64,000 bases of DNA from Muricea muricata (lineage: Eukaryota; Cnidaria; Anthozoa; Malacalcyonacea; Plexauridae). Within the stretch, counting starts at the first letter, position 1; each line of letters begins with the position of its first letter. The notes under the pieces are model-generated. The model was not told the DNA's origin. It saw nothing but the letters and a program-made list of their open reading frames with translations, and did not search any database. The position numbers and the translations under genes are program-made. Shown in pieces: positions 12,562 through 24,611 of the stretch. Location of the stretch: assembly GCA_963855995.1 (NCBI GenBank), contig OY979729.1, positions 10,558,115-10,622,114 of the forward strand. The letters are read 5' to 3'.

Positions 12562-12974
12562 TTAAGACACACTATATTCAGACTTCATACCTTTCTCGCT
12601 AGCAAGTTTCATTTTGTCAAGGTTTCTAATTTTAATTTCCTGAAGTACGTACTTCGACATCATATCGTGAGGTGCAAATGCTCTCATATCACTACAAAAT
12701 ATAACGATGAAAACAATTATTGCTTGTTTAATAAGAAATACATTTCAATTTTTCATTCAGATTTCAGTTCATAGCGTGCCAAGATAAAAAAGGGTATTCT
12801 TTTACGTTTTGATCACCACAAATGTTCCGTTCTCTGATCCCAGTCCTAAATTCGTGATGAGATCAAATGTGGGAAATTCGTGACTCGTAAAATGAAAGAA
12901 TAACTATAAGAAAGTACGCGCAAAAGAAGATATGGTGACTTTTTGCCCTTCGCAGACCATGACGTCTTCTGTAA

Positions 12975-13519
12975 TCCATTACAGTACATAAACACAAAAA
13001 AAAATGAAATCGATTTGATTGATATAATAAATAATTTGGATAAACGAGGATCGAGGGACCCCGATATTTGTAACAATTTTCATTCACTATGCTCTTTTCA
13101 CATGAGGACTGGGTTCGAGTCCAACTAACTGGGGATCAAACTCGGAACCTTAGAGGTGAAAGCCGAGTGGTCGGACCACTTCACCACCGAAGCCCCTATG
13201 TGATTATATCATGTGATATGACTAATAAATTATTGAAAGACAGATGCAGACCAGAAATATATTAAACTATGGTAGGTAAAAACTGACCTAACCACCCCCA
13301 CCTGCCCACGCATACAACCCAACACTCTCCATTCCACCCTATATTTCTTTGAATTACAGTACATAAACACAAATTACAGTATTATAAATTAGTATTAAAT
13401 TATAGTACAGTGAATTGCAGTACATAAACACAAAAAAAATGAAATAGATTTGATTGATATAATAAATAATTTGGATAAACGAGGATCGAGAGACCCCGAT
13501 ATTTGTAACAATTTTCATC
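12975..13519. repeat. Direct repeat pair, about 110 bp
   Basis: About 110 bp starting at CAGTACATAAACACAAAAAA occurs at 12975-13085 and 13408-13519, with few mismatches. A second direct repeat covers 13086-13356 and 13941-14205 (SINE head plus downstream flank). The local order therefore results from two overlapping duplications. Confidence 0.8.
13090..13197 (-). mobile_element. tRNA-derived SINE, truncated copy
   Basis: On the minus strand this begins GGGGCTTCGGTGGTGAAGTGG, with an A-box-like TGGTGAAGTGG and a downstream GAGTTTGATCCCC that resembles a B box. It is the same head as 13800-14041 but lacks the conserved 3' domain. It is truncated where the 12975 repeat joins. Confidence 0.65.
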
Positions 13520-13799
13520 TTGATATCCGTATTCTTTAATACTTTTTCTTACATCTTATATAAAAAAAGTGTTTACTGACAAATGGATTACTGAAAAGTT
13601 CCTGAAACCAGGATTCCTAGAATTCCAGTGAATTGCTCAAAACGGCAAATTCTGTTTATATAGTTTCAGATAGTGAAAGATCCCATTTTCCGCTTTTACC
13701 TGGACTAGCGACGCTGGTAAGCTAGCCCAGTTAGTTAGGTTTGCACTGCATACAAGCTTGTCATAATATAATTGCTATTTCCTATGTTTTTTTTATTAA

Positions 13800-14041
13800 C
13801 TAAGCCACAAGGGCAGGGTCACCACAACAGCGTGAGCCAATTACTGTGGGCCCATATTACTTATCCCACCCTGTCAACATTCCCTGTGGAAGGAAACCGG
13901 AGTACCCGAAGAAAACCCACGACTTTCGGCAGAGCGTTGACTATACTCTTTTCACATGAGGACTGGGTTCGAGTCCAACTTACTGGGGATGACCTTAGAG
14001 GTGAAAGGCGAGTGGTCTGACCACTACACCACTGAAGCCCC
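13800..14041 (-). mobile_element. tRNA-derived SINE, near full length
   Basis: On the minus strand: a tRNA-like head (GGGGCTTCAGTGGTGTAGTGG), a second promoter-like GGACTCGAACCC, then a conserved body GTCGTGGGTTTTCTTCGGGT and ACTCCGGTTTCCTTCCACAG, then GGGAATGTTGACAGGGTGGG. The same body occurs at 37895, 54335 and 59995, so this is a SINE family with a conserved central domain. The 3' end is close to an A-rich run at 13790. Confidence 0.75.
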
Positions 14042-14141
14042 TATGTGATTATATCATGTGATATGACTAATAAATTATTGAAAGACAGATGCAGACCACA
14101 AGTATTATTAAACTATGGTAGGTAAAAACCTAACCACCCCT

Positions 14142-14560
14142 ACCTGCCCATGCATACAACCCAACACTCTCCATCCCACCCTATATTTCTCTGAATATGG
14201 GCCACAATTATCACAAACGTAGTAGGCAACATACTGAATGATTTCCCTTAAACAACCACTTGCCCCCCTTCCACCACTACCCCTTCTTACCTAAACCCAC
14301 AGCCCTGGCTAGTCCCACTGCATCCTGCAGGATGGTTACTTGCCAGAATATGAATGGCTATTTTTGCCCACTTGATAGTATAATGTTACATGACTGATTG
14401 AATATTATGAGCTTAATAATAGCTTAATAAAAAACAATACAGCTTAATAATACAGCTTAATAAAAAACAATTTCCAGGGGGGATTCCCTAAATGACCAAA
14501 GCTTGAGAAGTTGAGTCAAACAACATTGAAAATAATATAGAAAAGAATATCCGCTCATAC
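14142..14560. other. C-rich unique stretch with array-like motifs
   Basis: No gene. Motifs such as GAATATGGGCCACAATTATCAC echo the start of the 2.3-kb unit at 15110, so this may be a diverged outlier of that family. A short TACAGCTTAATAAAAAACAA duplication lies at 14420-14470. Confidence 0.4.
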
Positions 14561-14723
14561 CATGAATATATACCCACATCTATGCCAGCACAATCATGGT
14601 CTCCGTCCATGTAACCTCACTGCCTCTCTGTCACTCCCTTTGCCCAATCTTATCTCTCCCATTCCAATCTCTAACCTCTTGAATATTGGTCATCCTGACA
14701 ATATATATACAACCCATCCTGAT

Positions 14724-14747
14724 GATATATATATATATATATATATA

Positions 14748-14821
<74 letters not shown>
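14724..14821. repeat. (AT)n microsatellite
   Basis: An almost pure AT dinucleotide run of about 95 bp, interrupted once by TTC. Frames read through it are not genes. Confidence 0.95.
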
Positions 14822-14825
<4 letters not shown>

Positions 14826-15009
14826 TATCACAAACTAAGCTTTGTAAATTCAAAATATTTTTTATTATATTCACATCCCAACGTTTCGGGGCATGCCCCT
14901 TCTTCAAGGGTGGTATTCATCCTTGAAGAAGGGGCATGCCCCGAAACGTTGGGGTGTGAATATAATAAAAAATATTTTGAATTTACAAAGTTTAGTTTGT
15001 GATATATTT
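14822..15009. mobile_element. Near-perfect palindrome, 88-bp arms
   Basis: Arms 14822-14909 and 14921-15009 pair almost fully around an 11-nt loop. The inner arm holds CTTGAAGAAGGGGCATGCCC followed by CGAAACGTT. This has a perfect GGGGC/GCCCC stem between a degenerate CTGAAGA-like element and GAAAC, the layout of a hammerhead core. It abuts AT microsatellites on both sides. Confidence 0.8.
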
Positions 15010-15109
15010 ATATTGGTAATGCTATTAAACTTATTTGGGGGGGGGGGTTTGTGATATACTTATATATGTATATATATATTTATATTTATATTTATATATA
15101 TATATATAA

Positions 15110-17427
15110 AATACTGTATCTCCCATCCAAACTTCTAATTCCTTGAATATGGGTCAAAATTATTACAAAACTATGTAGGCTACAAACTAAATTATTATCT
15201 CAACACCTATCTCCCCCCTCCTACATAACCATCTCATTCCTACCACCTCCTTCTCACCCCCCCCCCAAAAAAAAACACAAAAAAATTACAACACAGTGCA
15301 AGGAATTTGGCACGAATATATTTTGTACACTGAAATGCATCAACTTCAAATGCAGAACTTCAAAGACAAAGGCTCTAGTTTCCATTCTTCCCTAAAAATA
15401 CCTTAATTGTACAAATTTGGTTGAATTTGACTAAACAACCCCTTCCTAAGTCCTAACGTTTGTAGTTTTTTTCAAATAGAGGTAAAAGTACAAAAATATT
15501 TGTTAAAGTCATTCTTAAAGTATGCATTAAAGTCAGTCGGCGAAGTTATAAATACATTTGGCCGTCTGTTTGCATTCGGCCAGTTCTGCCGCTTCGGTTG
15601 CAGTCAGAAGCAAGAATATTCATTATTGGCCAATATATTGTAAAAAAGCATCAAGAAATTTTCGTCAAATTACATTAAATAACCATTTTCTAAACTTTGT
15701 AGTTCTTTAAAAAAGATACTAAGTTAAAAATTACAAAATATCTGTTAAAATATGCTTACATGTAAACCAACTAAAATAACTGAATTACTGGATGAATTGT
15801 ATAAATTTTCGTTAATGTACGCTAAATAACCATTTTCTAAGCTTTGTAGTCCTTGAAAATAAAGTAAAAGGCCAAAATATTTGTTATAAAGCATGCTTAA
15901 ATCTCAGTTGTCAAAGTTGTAAATAATATACATCTGCGACCTTCGTATTCGATTTCGGGCTGTCAAAAACCAAAAATAACTCACTAAAAATACCTCAATT
16001 GTACAAATTTTTGATAAAATACGCTAAATAACCATTTCCTAAGCTTTTTAGCCGTTGAAAATAAAGTAAAAGGCCAATGTTGTTCACGAATGCTTTAATA
16101 TGTTAGTTGTCAAAATTATAAAATTAATACATTTGGCCTCCTTCGTGCATTCAACCAGTACTGGGTTGTGAAAAACCAGAAAATATTCGCTAAAAATACC
16201 CAAGTTATACAAAATTTCGCTAGGTTACGCTAAATAAGCATTCCCAACATTTTGTAGTCGATAAAAAGAAAGGAAAAAGTCGAAACCTTGTTAATAAACC
16301 TTGTTTAAAAAGTCTTCAAAGCGAACACATGTGGCCGCCTTCGTGAATTCGGTACCGCCGCTTTGGCGTGTCAAAAATCGCAAAATTTGACAAAAAAAGA
16401 ACAACTTTCATAAATTATTACCTGTAATGGGGGAACACCTGTTATACCACTTCTTTCTTGTTTTTTTCCGCCTTTTGTAAGATTGTTTTACCGTTTTTTT
16501 ATGATTGAAGGCACAGATGGTTGAATTAGACGTGTGGCCATCAAAAATCTTATTTCTTGTTCCCGCTTCAGCGCTCAAATCGACCGTTGATTGGTTACTC
16601 ACATTAATAACTTAATTAGCTATATTTTTCTATATTCGCTCATGTGAAATACGATCAATTACGTGTAAATGATGAAATATTAATCATAATTGATTTATAT
16701 TTTAAATTAATCAGTCAAATGTTACTTTGAACATTGCAAAATGAAGTTTGATAAACCTAGAAGTATTGAACTATGCTATGATTTTACCCAGCACCTACCC
16801 CCTACCCCTACCCTCATTCCAACCTCCTTCCCCCTGAATAGGTCTCATTTCATGAAAAAAAATATCAACCAATAAAATTAAAATTTTACCGATGTTCCCC
16901 TGTCTTCTCCAGACCAGATTTTACTACTATCTAGCACCCCACCCCCTACCTCCACCCCTACCCATCCAGACTTCAATCCCTCTGGAAAGGTCTCCTTTCC
17001 TTTCATAAAAAATAACTCTTGAACACTTCACCATAACTCTCCAAAATTTCATCTATTACAAGGCTATGATAAGCAACAAACTGACCATGAATAGTTTACA
17101 CCCTCACTGCTCCTCCCCTATACCAGTAAGTCTATGTACCCCTCATGTTGAATCACAAAACCTCTAAAATTTTACACTTTGCTTTAAATACAATATTTTC
17201 TGTCAAATATTTATCCGATATATCTATGAAAACATCAAAACAGAGTGCTAAACACAATTATATGGCTGTCCCATCTCACCCTCTTTCTCTCTATATCAAA
17301 ATCTGATATATATACATATATATATATATACTCCTTCCAAATTCCAATTACACTGCACGCCTCCCTCCAACCTCCTTCCTAACTAGAACTGCCACTACAA
17401 ACCCACTACCTTTGCCCAACTTATTCA
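15110..17427. repeat. Tandem array unit A, 2.32 kb
   Basis: First of two complete units plus one partial unit (A 15110-17427, B 17428-19780, C 19781-20028). Each starts AATACTGTATCT.CCATC and ends near ACCTTTGCCCAACTTATT. A and B differ by scattered point changes and by one 48-bp block present in B (about 18086-18133) and absent from A. The unit holds five 208-bp sub-repeats, then unique C-rich sequence and a short AT run. No coding frame. Confidence 0.9.
15394..16400. repeat. 208-bp sub-repeats inside unit A
   Basis: Five diverged copies start near 15394, 15612, 15772, 15984 and 16192. They share CTAAAAATACC..AATTGTACAA, TACGCTAAATAACCATTT.CTAA, TTTGTAGTC and a later CATTTGGCC..CTTCGT.CATTC. 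The second copy is short because unit A lacks the 48-bp block, and with that block the period is 208 bp throughout. Unit B repeats the pattern from 17713 to 18750. Confidence 0.8.
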
Positions 17428-19780
17428 ATACTGTATCTTCCATCTAAACCTCTAATTCCTTGAATATGGGTCAAAATTATTACAAAACTATGTAGGCTAC
17501 AAACTAAATTATTATCTCAACACCTATCTCCCCCTCCTACATAACCATCTCATTCCTGCCACCTCCCTCTCCTCCCCCCAAAAAAAAACCCCACAAAAAA
17601 TCAAAACAACACAGTGCAAGGAATTTGGCACGAATATATTTTGTACACTGAAATGCAACAACTTCAAATGCAGAACTTCAAAGACAAAGGCTCTAGTTTC
17701 CATTCTTCCCTAAAAATACCTTAATTGTACAAATTTGGTTGAATTTGACTAAACAACCCCTTCCTAAGTCCTAACCTTTGTAGTTTTTTTCAAATAGAGG
17801 TAAAAGTGCAAAAATATTTGTTAAAGTCATTCTTAAACTATGCATTAAAGTCAGTCGGCGAAGTTATAAATACATTTGGCCGTCTGTTTGCATTCGGCCA
17901 GTTCTGCCGCTTTGGTTGCAGTCAGAAGCAAGAATATTCATTATTGGCCAATATATTGTAAAAAAGCATCAAGAAATTTTCGTCAAATTACATTAAATAA
18001 CCATTTTCTAAACTTTGTAGTCCTTTAAAAAAGATACTAATTTAAAAAGTACAAAATATTTGTTAAAATATGCTTACATGTAAACGTGCAATTTCGGTCT
18101 GTCAAAAAACAAAACCCAGAAAAACTGACCGACTAAAATAACTGAATTACTCAATGAATTGTATAAATTTTCGTTAATGTACGCTAAATAACCATTTTCT
18201 AAGCTTTGTAGTCCTTGAAAATAAAGTAAAAGGCCAAAATATTTGTTATAAAGCATGCTTAAATCTCAGTTGTCAAAGTTGTAAATAATATACATCTGCG
18301 ACCTTCGTATTCGATTTCGGGCTGTCAAAAACCAAAAATAACTCGCTAAAAATACCTCAATTGTACAAATTTTTGATAAAATACGCTAAATAACCATTTC
18401 CCAAGCTTTTTAGCCGTTGGAAATAAAGTAAAAGGCCAATGTTGTTCAGGAATGCTTTAATATTCAGTTGTCAAAATTATAAAATTAATACATTTGGCCT
18501 CCTTCGTGCATTCAACCAGTACTGGGTTGTGAAAAACCAGAAAATATTCGCTAAAAATACCCAAGTTATACAAAATTTCGCTAGGTTACGCTAAATAAGC
18601 ATTCCCAACATCTTGTAGTCGATAAAAAGAAAGGAAAAAGTCGAAACCTTGTTGATAAACCTAGTTTAAAAAGTCTTCAAAGCGAACACATGTGACCGTC
18701 TTCGTGAATTCGGTACCGCCGCTTTGGCGTGTAAAAATCGCAAAATTTGACAAAAAAAGAACAACTTTCATAAATTATTACCTGTAATGGGGGAACACCT
18801 GTTATACCACTTCTTTCTTGTTTTTTTCCGCTTTCTGTAAGATTGTTTTACCGTTTTTTTTTATGATTGAAGGCACAGATGGTTGAATTAGACGTGTGGC
18901 CATCAAAAATCTTATTTCTTGTTCCCGCTTCAGCGCTCAAATCGACCGTTGATTGGTTACTCACATTAATAACTTAATTAGCTATATTTTTCTATATTCG
19001 CTCATGTGAAATACGATCAATTACGTGTAAATGATGAAATATTAATTATAATTGATTTATATTTTAAATTAATCAGTCAAATGTTACTTTGAACATTGCA
19101 AAATGAAGTTTGATAAACCTAGAAGTATTGAACTATGCTATGATTTTACACAGCACCTACCCCCCACCCCTACCCTATTCCAACCCCCTTCCCCCTGAAT
19201 AGGTCTCATTTCATGAAAAAAATATCAACCAATAAAATTAAAATTTTACCGATGTTCCCCTGTCTTCTCCAGACCAGATTTTACTATTATCTAGCACCCC
19301 CCCTACCTCCACCCCTACCCATCCAGACTTCAATCCCTCTGGAAAGGTCTCCTTTCCTTTCATAAAAAATAACTCTGAACACTTCATCATAACTCTCCAA
19401 AATTTCATCTATTACAAGGCTATGATAAGCAACAAACTGATCATGAATAATTTACACCCTCACTGCTCCTCCCCCATACCAGTAAGTCTATGTACCCCTC
19501 ATGTTGAATCACAAAACCTCTAAAATTTTACACTTTGCTTTAAATACAATATTTTATGTCAAATATTTATCCGATATATCTATGAAAACATCAAAACAGA
19601 GTGCTAAACACAATTATATGGCTGTCCCATCTCACCCTATATCTCTCTATATCAAAATCTGATATATATATATATATATATATACTCCTTCCAAATTCCA
19701 ATTACACTGCACGCCTCCCTCCAACCTCCTTCCTAACTACAACTACCACTACAAACCCACCACCTTTGCCCAACTTATTT
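17428..19780. repeat. Tandem array unit B, 2.35 kb
   Basis: Second complete unit, about 97% identical to A by eye. It carries the extra 48-bp block starting CGTGCAATTTCGGTCTGTCA. It contains its own five sub-repeats and ends in a pure AT run at 19663-19684. Confidence 0.9.
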
Positions 19781-20028
19781 AATACTGTATCTCCCATCTA
19801 AACCTCTAATTCCTTGAATATGGGTCAAAATTATTACAAAACTATGTAGGCTACAAACTAAATTACTATCTCAACACCTATCTCCCCCTCCTACATAACC
19901 ATCTCATTCCTGCCACCTCCCTCTCCTCCCCCCCAAAAAAAAACCCCACAAAAAATCAAAACAACACAGTGCAAGGAATTTGGCACGAATATATTTTGTA
20001 CACTGAAATGCAACAACTTCAAATGCAG
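19781..20028. repeat. Tandem array unit C, truncated at 248 bp
   Basis: Matches the first 248 bp of units A and B, then stops at CAAATGCAG. There the Harbinger element at 20029 begins. The sequence beyond the element's right end does not resume the unit. Confidence 0.9.
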
Positions 20029-20315
20029 GGGCCGGTTGTATAAAGCTCTTAACTGCTTTTTAACTACCCAAAAAGTAGTTAAATAGTGGCCAAAACCTAG
20101 TTAAATATGGCGGCTGTATTAAGAGTGATCAACTTTCATGAGCGAGATAATACTGAAAGGCAACGCTTACCTAGAGTTTTTAATTGTCATCTTCCCTAGG
20201 AAGATTTCTCAGTTGAAGAACTCCTAAAACGCTATAGATTTGGCGGAAAATCCTTGCTTTTTATAGCGTGACTCATCGACCTGGAAGTGAGACCACTAAC
20301 AAAGCAAAACCAGAC

Positions 20316-20540
20316 TCATCGCCTAAGACTTATAATTTTAGCAGTGGTAGTGGTTGGTGGTCTTGCTGCAGGTCGTCCACCTGTTTTCCTTTGAGACTGC
20401 ATTATCCCAGAATTTGTTGGGGTTTTTTTTGTCAATTTGGGCCATGCTTTGCTATTTTCCCAAATTTCTATTGGTGTACGTTTTTCATAGCTGTTAATCT
20501 GGGAAGTAAATAGTTTCCCACAACTTTTGCTTTTTGGCAT
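20316..20540 (-). pseudogene. Remnant of Harbinger Myb/SANT-like protein
   Basis: The minus-strand frame (about 74 aa) contains QRKTGGRPAARPPTTTTAK, with a following IISL. This resembles the conserved KTGGGPPPP..EEKIIDL stretch at the end of the Myb/SANT-like (MADF-type) DNA-binding proteins that PIF/Harbinger elements encode beside their transposase. Upstream residues (SYEKRTPIEIWENSKAWPK) are a poor match to the usual helices, and there is no intact start or flanking domain. It sits in the left third of the element, which supports the assignment. Most likely a decayed exon. The alternative is chance similarity. Confidence 0.35.
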
Positions 20541-22703
20541 TTGTTATTGTGCTCGAAAATTGGCCCCGTAATGTGTCTAAATTTTGTTCAACTATATTAA
20601 CCAGTAGGTTGCATTCTTCTGAATTAAAATTTTGTTTTCTTTTCTTTTCTTCCCTTATTTTAGAGTAGTTGCTTTTTGGGCAGACATTTTGAATTTGTGT
20701 GTATATGTAATTGAGTAATTCAACTTAATGTAACTGAGTAACTCAAAATACCTGTAAGCTTGGCAACTGTGGTTACATGGGAAAATATGACCTCAGACAT
20801 GATACAAATACATACAGTGTGACATGAGTTGTATATTGACTTTTGTTACATCTGACAACACATCAAATAAATATTGATTCTTGTGTATAACACAATATTG
20901 AAAAATATAGTGTACCATCTAATAGTGAATAAACTCATACAGATTGAAATATTTAAACTTTAACAACATTAGCCAAGTTGGTTTTAATCTAGGCCAACCC
21001 AGATTAGGTTTCATGATGAAAATGACTTGAGTTTATTTTGTCGAGAATTGACATTAACTTTATAATAACTTAGTAGGGTTTAGCACAGCACCATAGGAAC
21101 TAAAGATGATTAGCACATTGCACTTAATTGGACATCATATTAACAGATCATTTGACAATTGACAATTGCATGCTGTATATGTAATTTAACACTAATATTC
21201 TCTCTCTATCTGTCTTGCAGGACATTTGCTCTGTCTCAGACATATTTGTTTTATGATTATATTAATCAGAATGTTATAAACTTATGTGTTGGTGTAAATC
21301 ATTCATGGCAAACCTACGCTAAAGTTCTCTGCTATCGTCGTAGTATTCTATCACACAACGCAATCATTCAAACGAAACCCGCAATTTTATCAGTTAACGA
21401 GACGATCGAGACATATTTATAAATTTATCCACACTGCAGAATTTTCTACAAGATCTTGGGGGTGTAAAATCTAGGGGCAGGGGTGCAAAACAGTACAAAA
21501 GTAACCATGCAAATAGGTACCAAACACAGTAAAATTTAGAGATTTGGGGCAGATTTAAGTTTTAATTGCTTAAAAAATGAAGCACTTCCCAGGGGTACTA
21601 AAAACTTTTCCCCAAAAAATCTTGGGGGCAACTCTGACCAACTCTGCAGTCTGGTAACCAAGGATAGTACAATTCACAGGATGAAAAATCAGATTTACAA
21701 TACATTTTCAACCCAGTGCCAAAATGCAAATGCCATGCAGGCAACAAATTTGTTATTATATAGTGCAAATTTGATCATTTGAAAACTGATATATTCTTCT
21801 TTCAGACAGATATTGCTTCAACAATTTGCCACACATTTGAATGATTTGTGCACATTTGATGCATTTGCATTTTGGCACCCAGGTGCAAATTTTGTGTGAA
21901 TCTGGTTTTTCATTTCATGTATGTGTTTCAAATGATCAAATTTGCACTATATAGCAAATGTTTTGCCTTCACAGAATTTGCATTTTGGCACTGGGTTGAA
22001 CATGTATTGCAAATCTGATTTTTCATTTTGTGACTCTGTCAGGGCCAGTCATTATTCATGGTGGAAGTTTGCACCAAACAGAAATGTCTTCTCTTGCTAA
22101 AAACTTGCTGATTAAACCATTAAAATATTGAAGTAGTTTCTGTAACAAACTGCCACCTATAGCCAAAAGCTTTACAAAAGGATACCATTAAGTTGTCACA
22201 CATGTATTTCACCACTTCTATGACATGAGTTTGATGACTGCTTGTTTAATTAATAGGTGACAGTGTAACCCACACTATAAACAATGACCAGTCCCCCAAT
22301 ATCTAGTAATCTATTTCCAGTACATGTCTTGACTTCGCTTTTCTTCATTAGCATATGTTTGCAAACTAAACATTTTAATATCTTTACACAAATCTGCTTG
22401 GCACTCTCGATACAGTCAGTGAGTCACACAAACAAATTACACAATTTAGCACATGTGACGTCCAGTGATCCAGACAAGTTTTGGCCAGTTTTAAGGTCGA
22501 AATTTACAAACCAACGAAATAGTACTGTCTTCAATAATGGTGAATGTTTGTATTTGTACGAAAAAATGTATAACGGTTGCTTTTATCACAGATGAGGCGC
22601 ATTCTTCTGCAATTATTTGAATCGAATTTGTTAGCCATTTTTAAACAAACAATACTTAATTCATTTTAATTTAATTTATGTCAACTGCCCCACGCGAGCC
22701 ACA

Positions 22704-22842
22704 CCACAGATTACTATTGTACCAGATGTCTATCTTCGCCAAATATCTGTTACAAGTTTTTGACATGCTTACGCGAGCTGACGAAAGATTTCCGCGAAGA
22801 TATTTGGCGAAGATAGACATCTGGTACAATAGTAATCTGTGG
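22704..22842. mobile_element. Palindromic MITE inserted in the Harbinger element
   Basis: Arms of about 46 bp (CCACAGATTACTATTGTACC ... ) pair perfectly, leaving a central region of about 47 bp that includes TTACGCGAGCTGACG. Flanking CCACA occurs on both sides (22699-22703, 22843-22847), a 5-6-bp target duplication. The related copy at 1-1109 has no insertion at this place (about 955), so this copy serves as the filled site. Confidence 0.8.
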
Positions 22843-22984
22843 CCACACGCAACTATCCGACTAACTGCGTTTTGTGCAACGCAGTTAAGTCGTGCAGTTA
22901 ACAAACTACGGTTAAGGATTTAACTAGGGTAGTTAACGCTAACTGCAATTAACTTTAACTACTTTTTTATACAACCGGCCCCAG

Positions 22985-23958
22985 GTCTATATAGATCAGT
23001 GTGGAGCTTCACCGACCGGCAAATGTTTTGAAATGAACTACACATGAAAAGTTGTGTTTTGAGGTTTTTCTACGGCGAAATCACCAAGTGTTCTGTACAT
23101 GATAAAAAGTTTGTGAAACCTAAACAGTGTGTATGTTTTCAACTGTTTTTTTCATTTCCCGAACGCATTTTCGTAAGCTTTTATGTTTGCTCATTCTGAA
23201 ATGTTTTTCGTATGTCGAGTCGAAATTTTATCACGTCAGCAATGATTTTATGGATTTTAGCCTCGATTATCCGCTGTTTCCTTCGGTTAATTTTTTTAAA
23301 ACTACGTCCAGTTGTTATACCATATATAAGGTAAGACATATTCGAATTTAAAAAAAATCTACAAATACGTTTCCCCGCAATCGAAATCCACGAATATATC
23401 AAAATCTGAATCATAAACCTGTCTTCAAATTTTGATATCTTTGACCTTTATACATCAATAAACAACTAAAAAAATTTCAGAAAATTTGACCGAAGAGAAA
23501 GAAAGTTATGGTTCATTCATTGTGAAATTAAGCATTAAAACTGCAAAAAATAGAACGATATAGTTACCATAGTAACGCATATTTTGTTTCTATTTTTCTA
23601 TATATGCACATGAAACACTTTCATATCTTTCCTAGTAGCACTCAAATTACCCTGTTTCAAGTGTAGTCGGTACAAATTTCGTTGCAAGCTGATGTGTCGT
23701 GAAAAGCCTGGCAATTTATGCTACTGTAGGGAGCCACCTTAAAGAAATGCTGATTCTGATTTTCTTTTGCGGCAAGTTTTTTAAAGTCGTCCTCTAGCAC
23801 GAGACGAGCGTTTCTTGTTGCGCGGCCTGTTGGTCGATTTCTTGCCCAAATCCCAAAGCGGATTTGAAGACGAAATGTTCAAATTCAAACGTTGAGTAAA
23901 GCTCGCAGCTGGCATTGACGTATGTTATTCATATTTTGCTTAGAATGTTATTATTTAG
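22985..23958. other. Unique sequence upstream of the candidate exons
   Basis: Not repeated elsewhere in the window. Nothing coding is recognised. A possible splice donor GTAAGC at 23175 follows a short hydrophobic frame, but nothing supports it as an exon. Confidence 0.35.
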
Positions 23959-24611
23959 GCAAGCAAAGATGCTTTACAGATTGTGTTCCAATTTGCGACC
24001 TCAAGTCGCTTTGACATTCGTCTTTTCTGGCCAAAAGGTGTTCAATTTGTCTTTGATTTTGGCTATATTTCATGTGTATTTGTACAAAAATAGTTGAATG
24101 AGATATTGGTGGTGATTTTGAACTAATTTTGGCTCAAATTTGTCGTTTTAGAGCGAAGATACGGCAAAATATTTCAACGTCGTGGTTGCTGGCATCTTCT
24201 TCGTCTTCGAAGAAAATGGCGAGCAAAGAAGCCTACTTTTTCCTCGAGCTTCAAACATAGACTCCACAAGAACTGTTGCATGTCGGCCCTGAAGAGAGCT
24301 CGAAGGTGTGCATTTTTGTATTCTACACATATTGTACATTGTATGTTTCAACATTCAGAATTTCTTGTCGAATCGACGGGTCGCTTCGTGTTCGGCGTGG
24401 TACATACTTAGAATTTCACAACTTTTGTTTTGTTTGTTCGTTATCGTTGAAGCGAGAAGCAAGTTTGATCATGTGTGAAGCTATTTTTGTTTAAAAAATT
24501 CTTCTTTCAGGACGAAAATAGGACAAACAAGCAAGCAGCATTCCCTCCTGAAATTGGAAATAATATTTAACAAGAGCTGTTGCTTCTCGGCCTCGACGAC
24601 AACTCGACTAG
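23959..24611 (+). CDS. Three candidate in-phase exons, unknown gene
   Basis: Three blocks are bounded by good splice signals: 23959-24037 (after TATTTAG, before GTGTTC), 24152-24305 (after CGTTTTAG, before GTGTGC) and 24511-24611 (after TTCTTCTTTCAG, before GTATGT). One frame stays open through all three, with matching phases (exon 1 ends phase 1, exon 2 ends phase 2, exon 3 ends phase 1). It could join in frame to the TG1-like exon at 26201. The ends of exons 2 and 3 are clearly related (ACAAGA.CTGTTGC...TCGGCC), as if one exon was duplicated, giving KNCCMSA and KSCCFSA. I recognise no domain and see no convincing start codon or signal peptide. A non-coding spliced transcript is equally possible. 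Confidence 0.3.

Larger units (their letters stand above)
20029..22981. mobile_element. PIF/Harbinger element, 2.95 kb
   Basis: Ends GGGCCGGTTGTATAAA / TTTATACAACCGGCCC are flanked by CAG on both sides (20026-20028 and 22982-22984), matching the CWG target choice known for PIF/Harbinger. The sub-terminal DNA is rich in AGTTAA repeats. Inside is a minus-strand remnant resembling a Myb/SANT-like accessory protein (20316-20540). I find no intact DDE transposase. A 139-bp MITE sits inside its right end (22704). The right 1.2 kb matches the copy at 1-1109. Confidence 0.75.

Noticed and set aside
14562..14831. Open frames of repeated Tyr/Ile
   Set aside because: Translation of an AT microsatellite.
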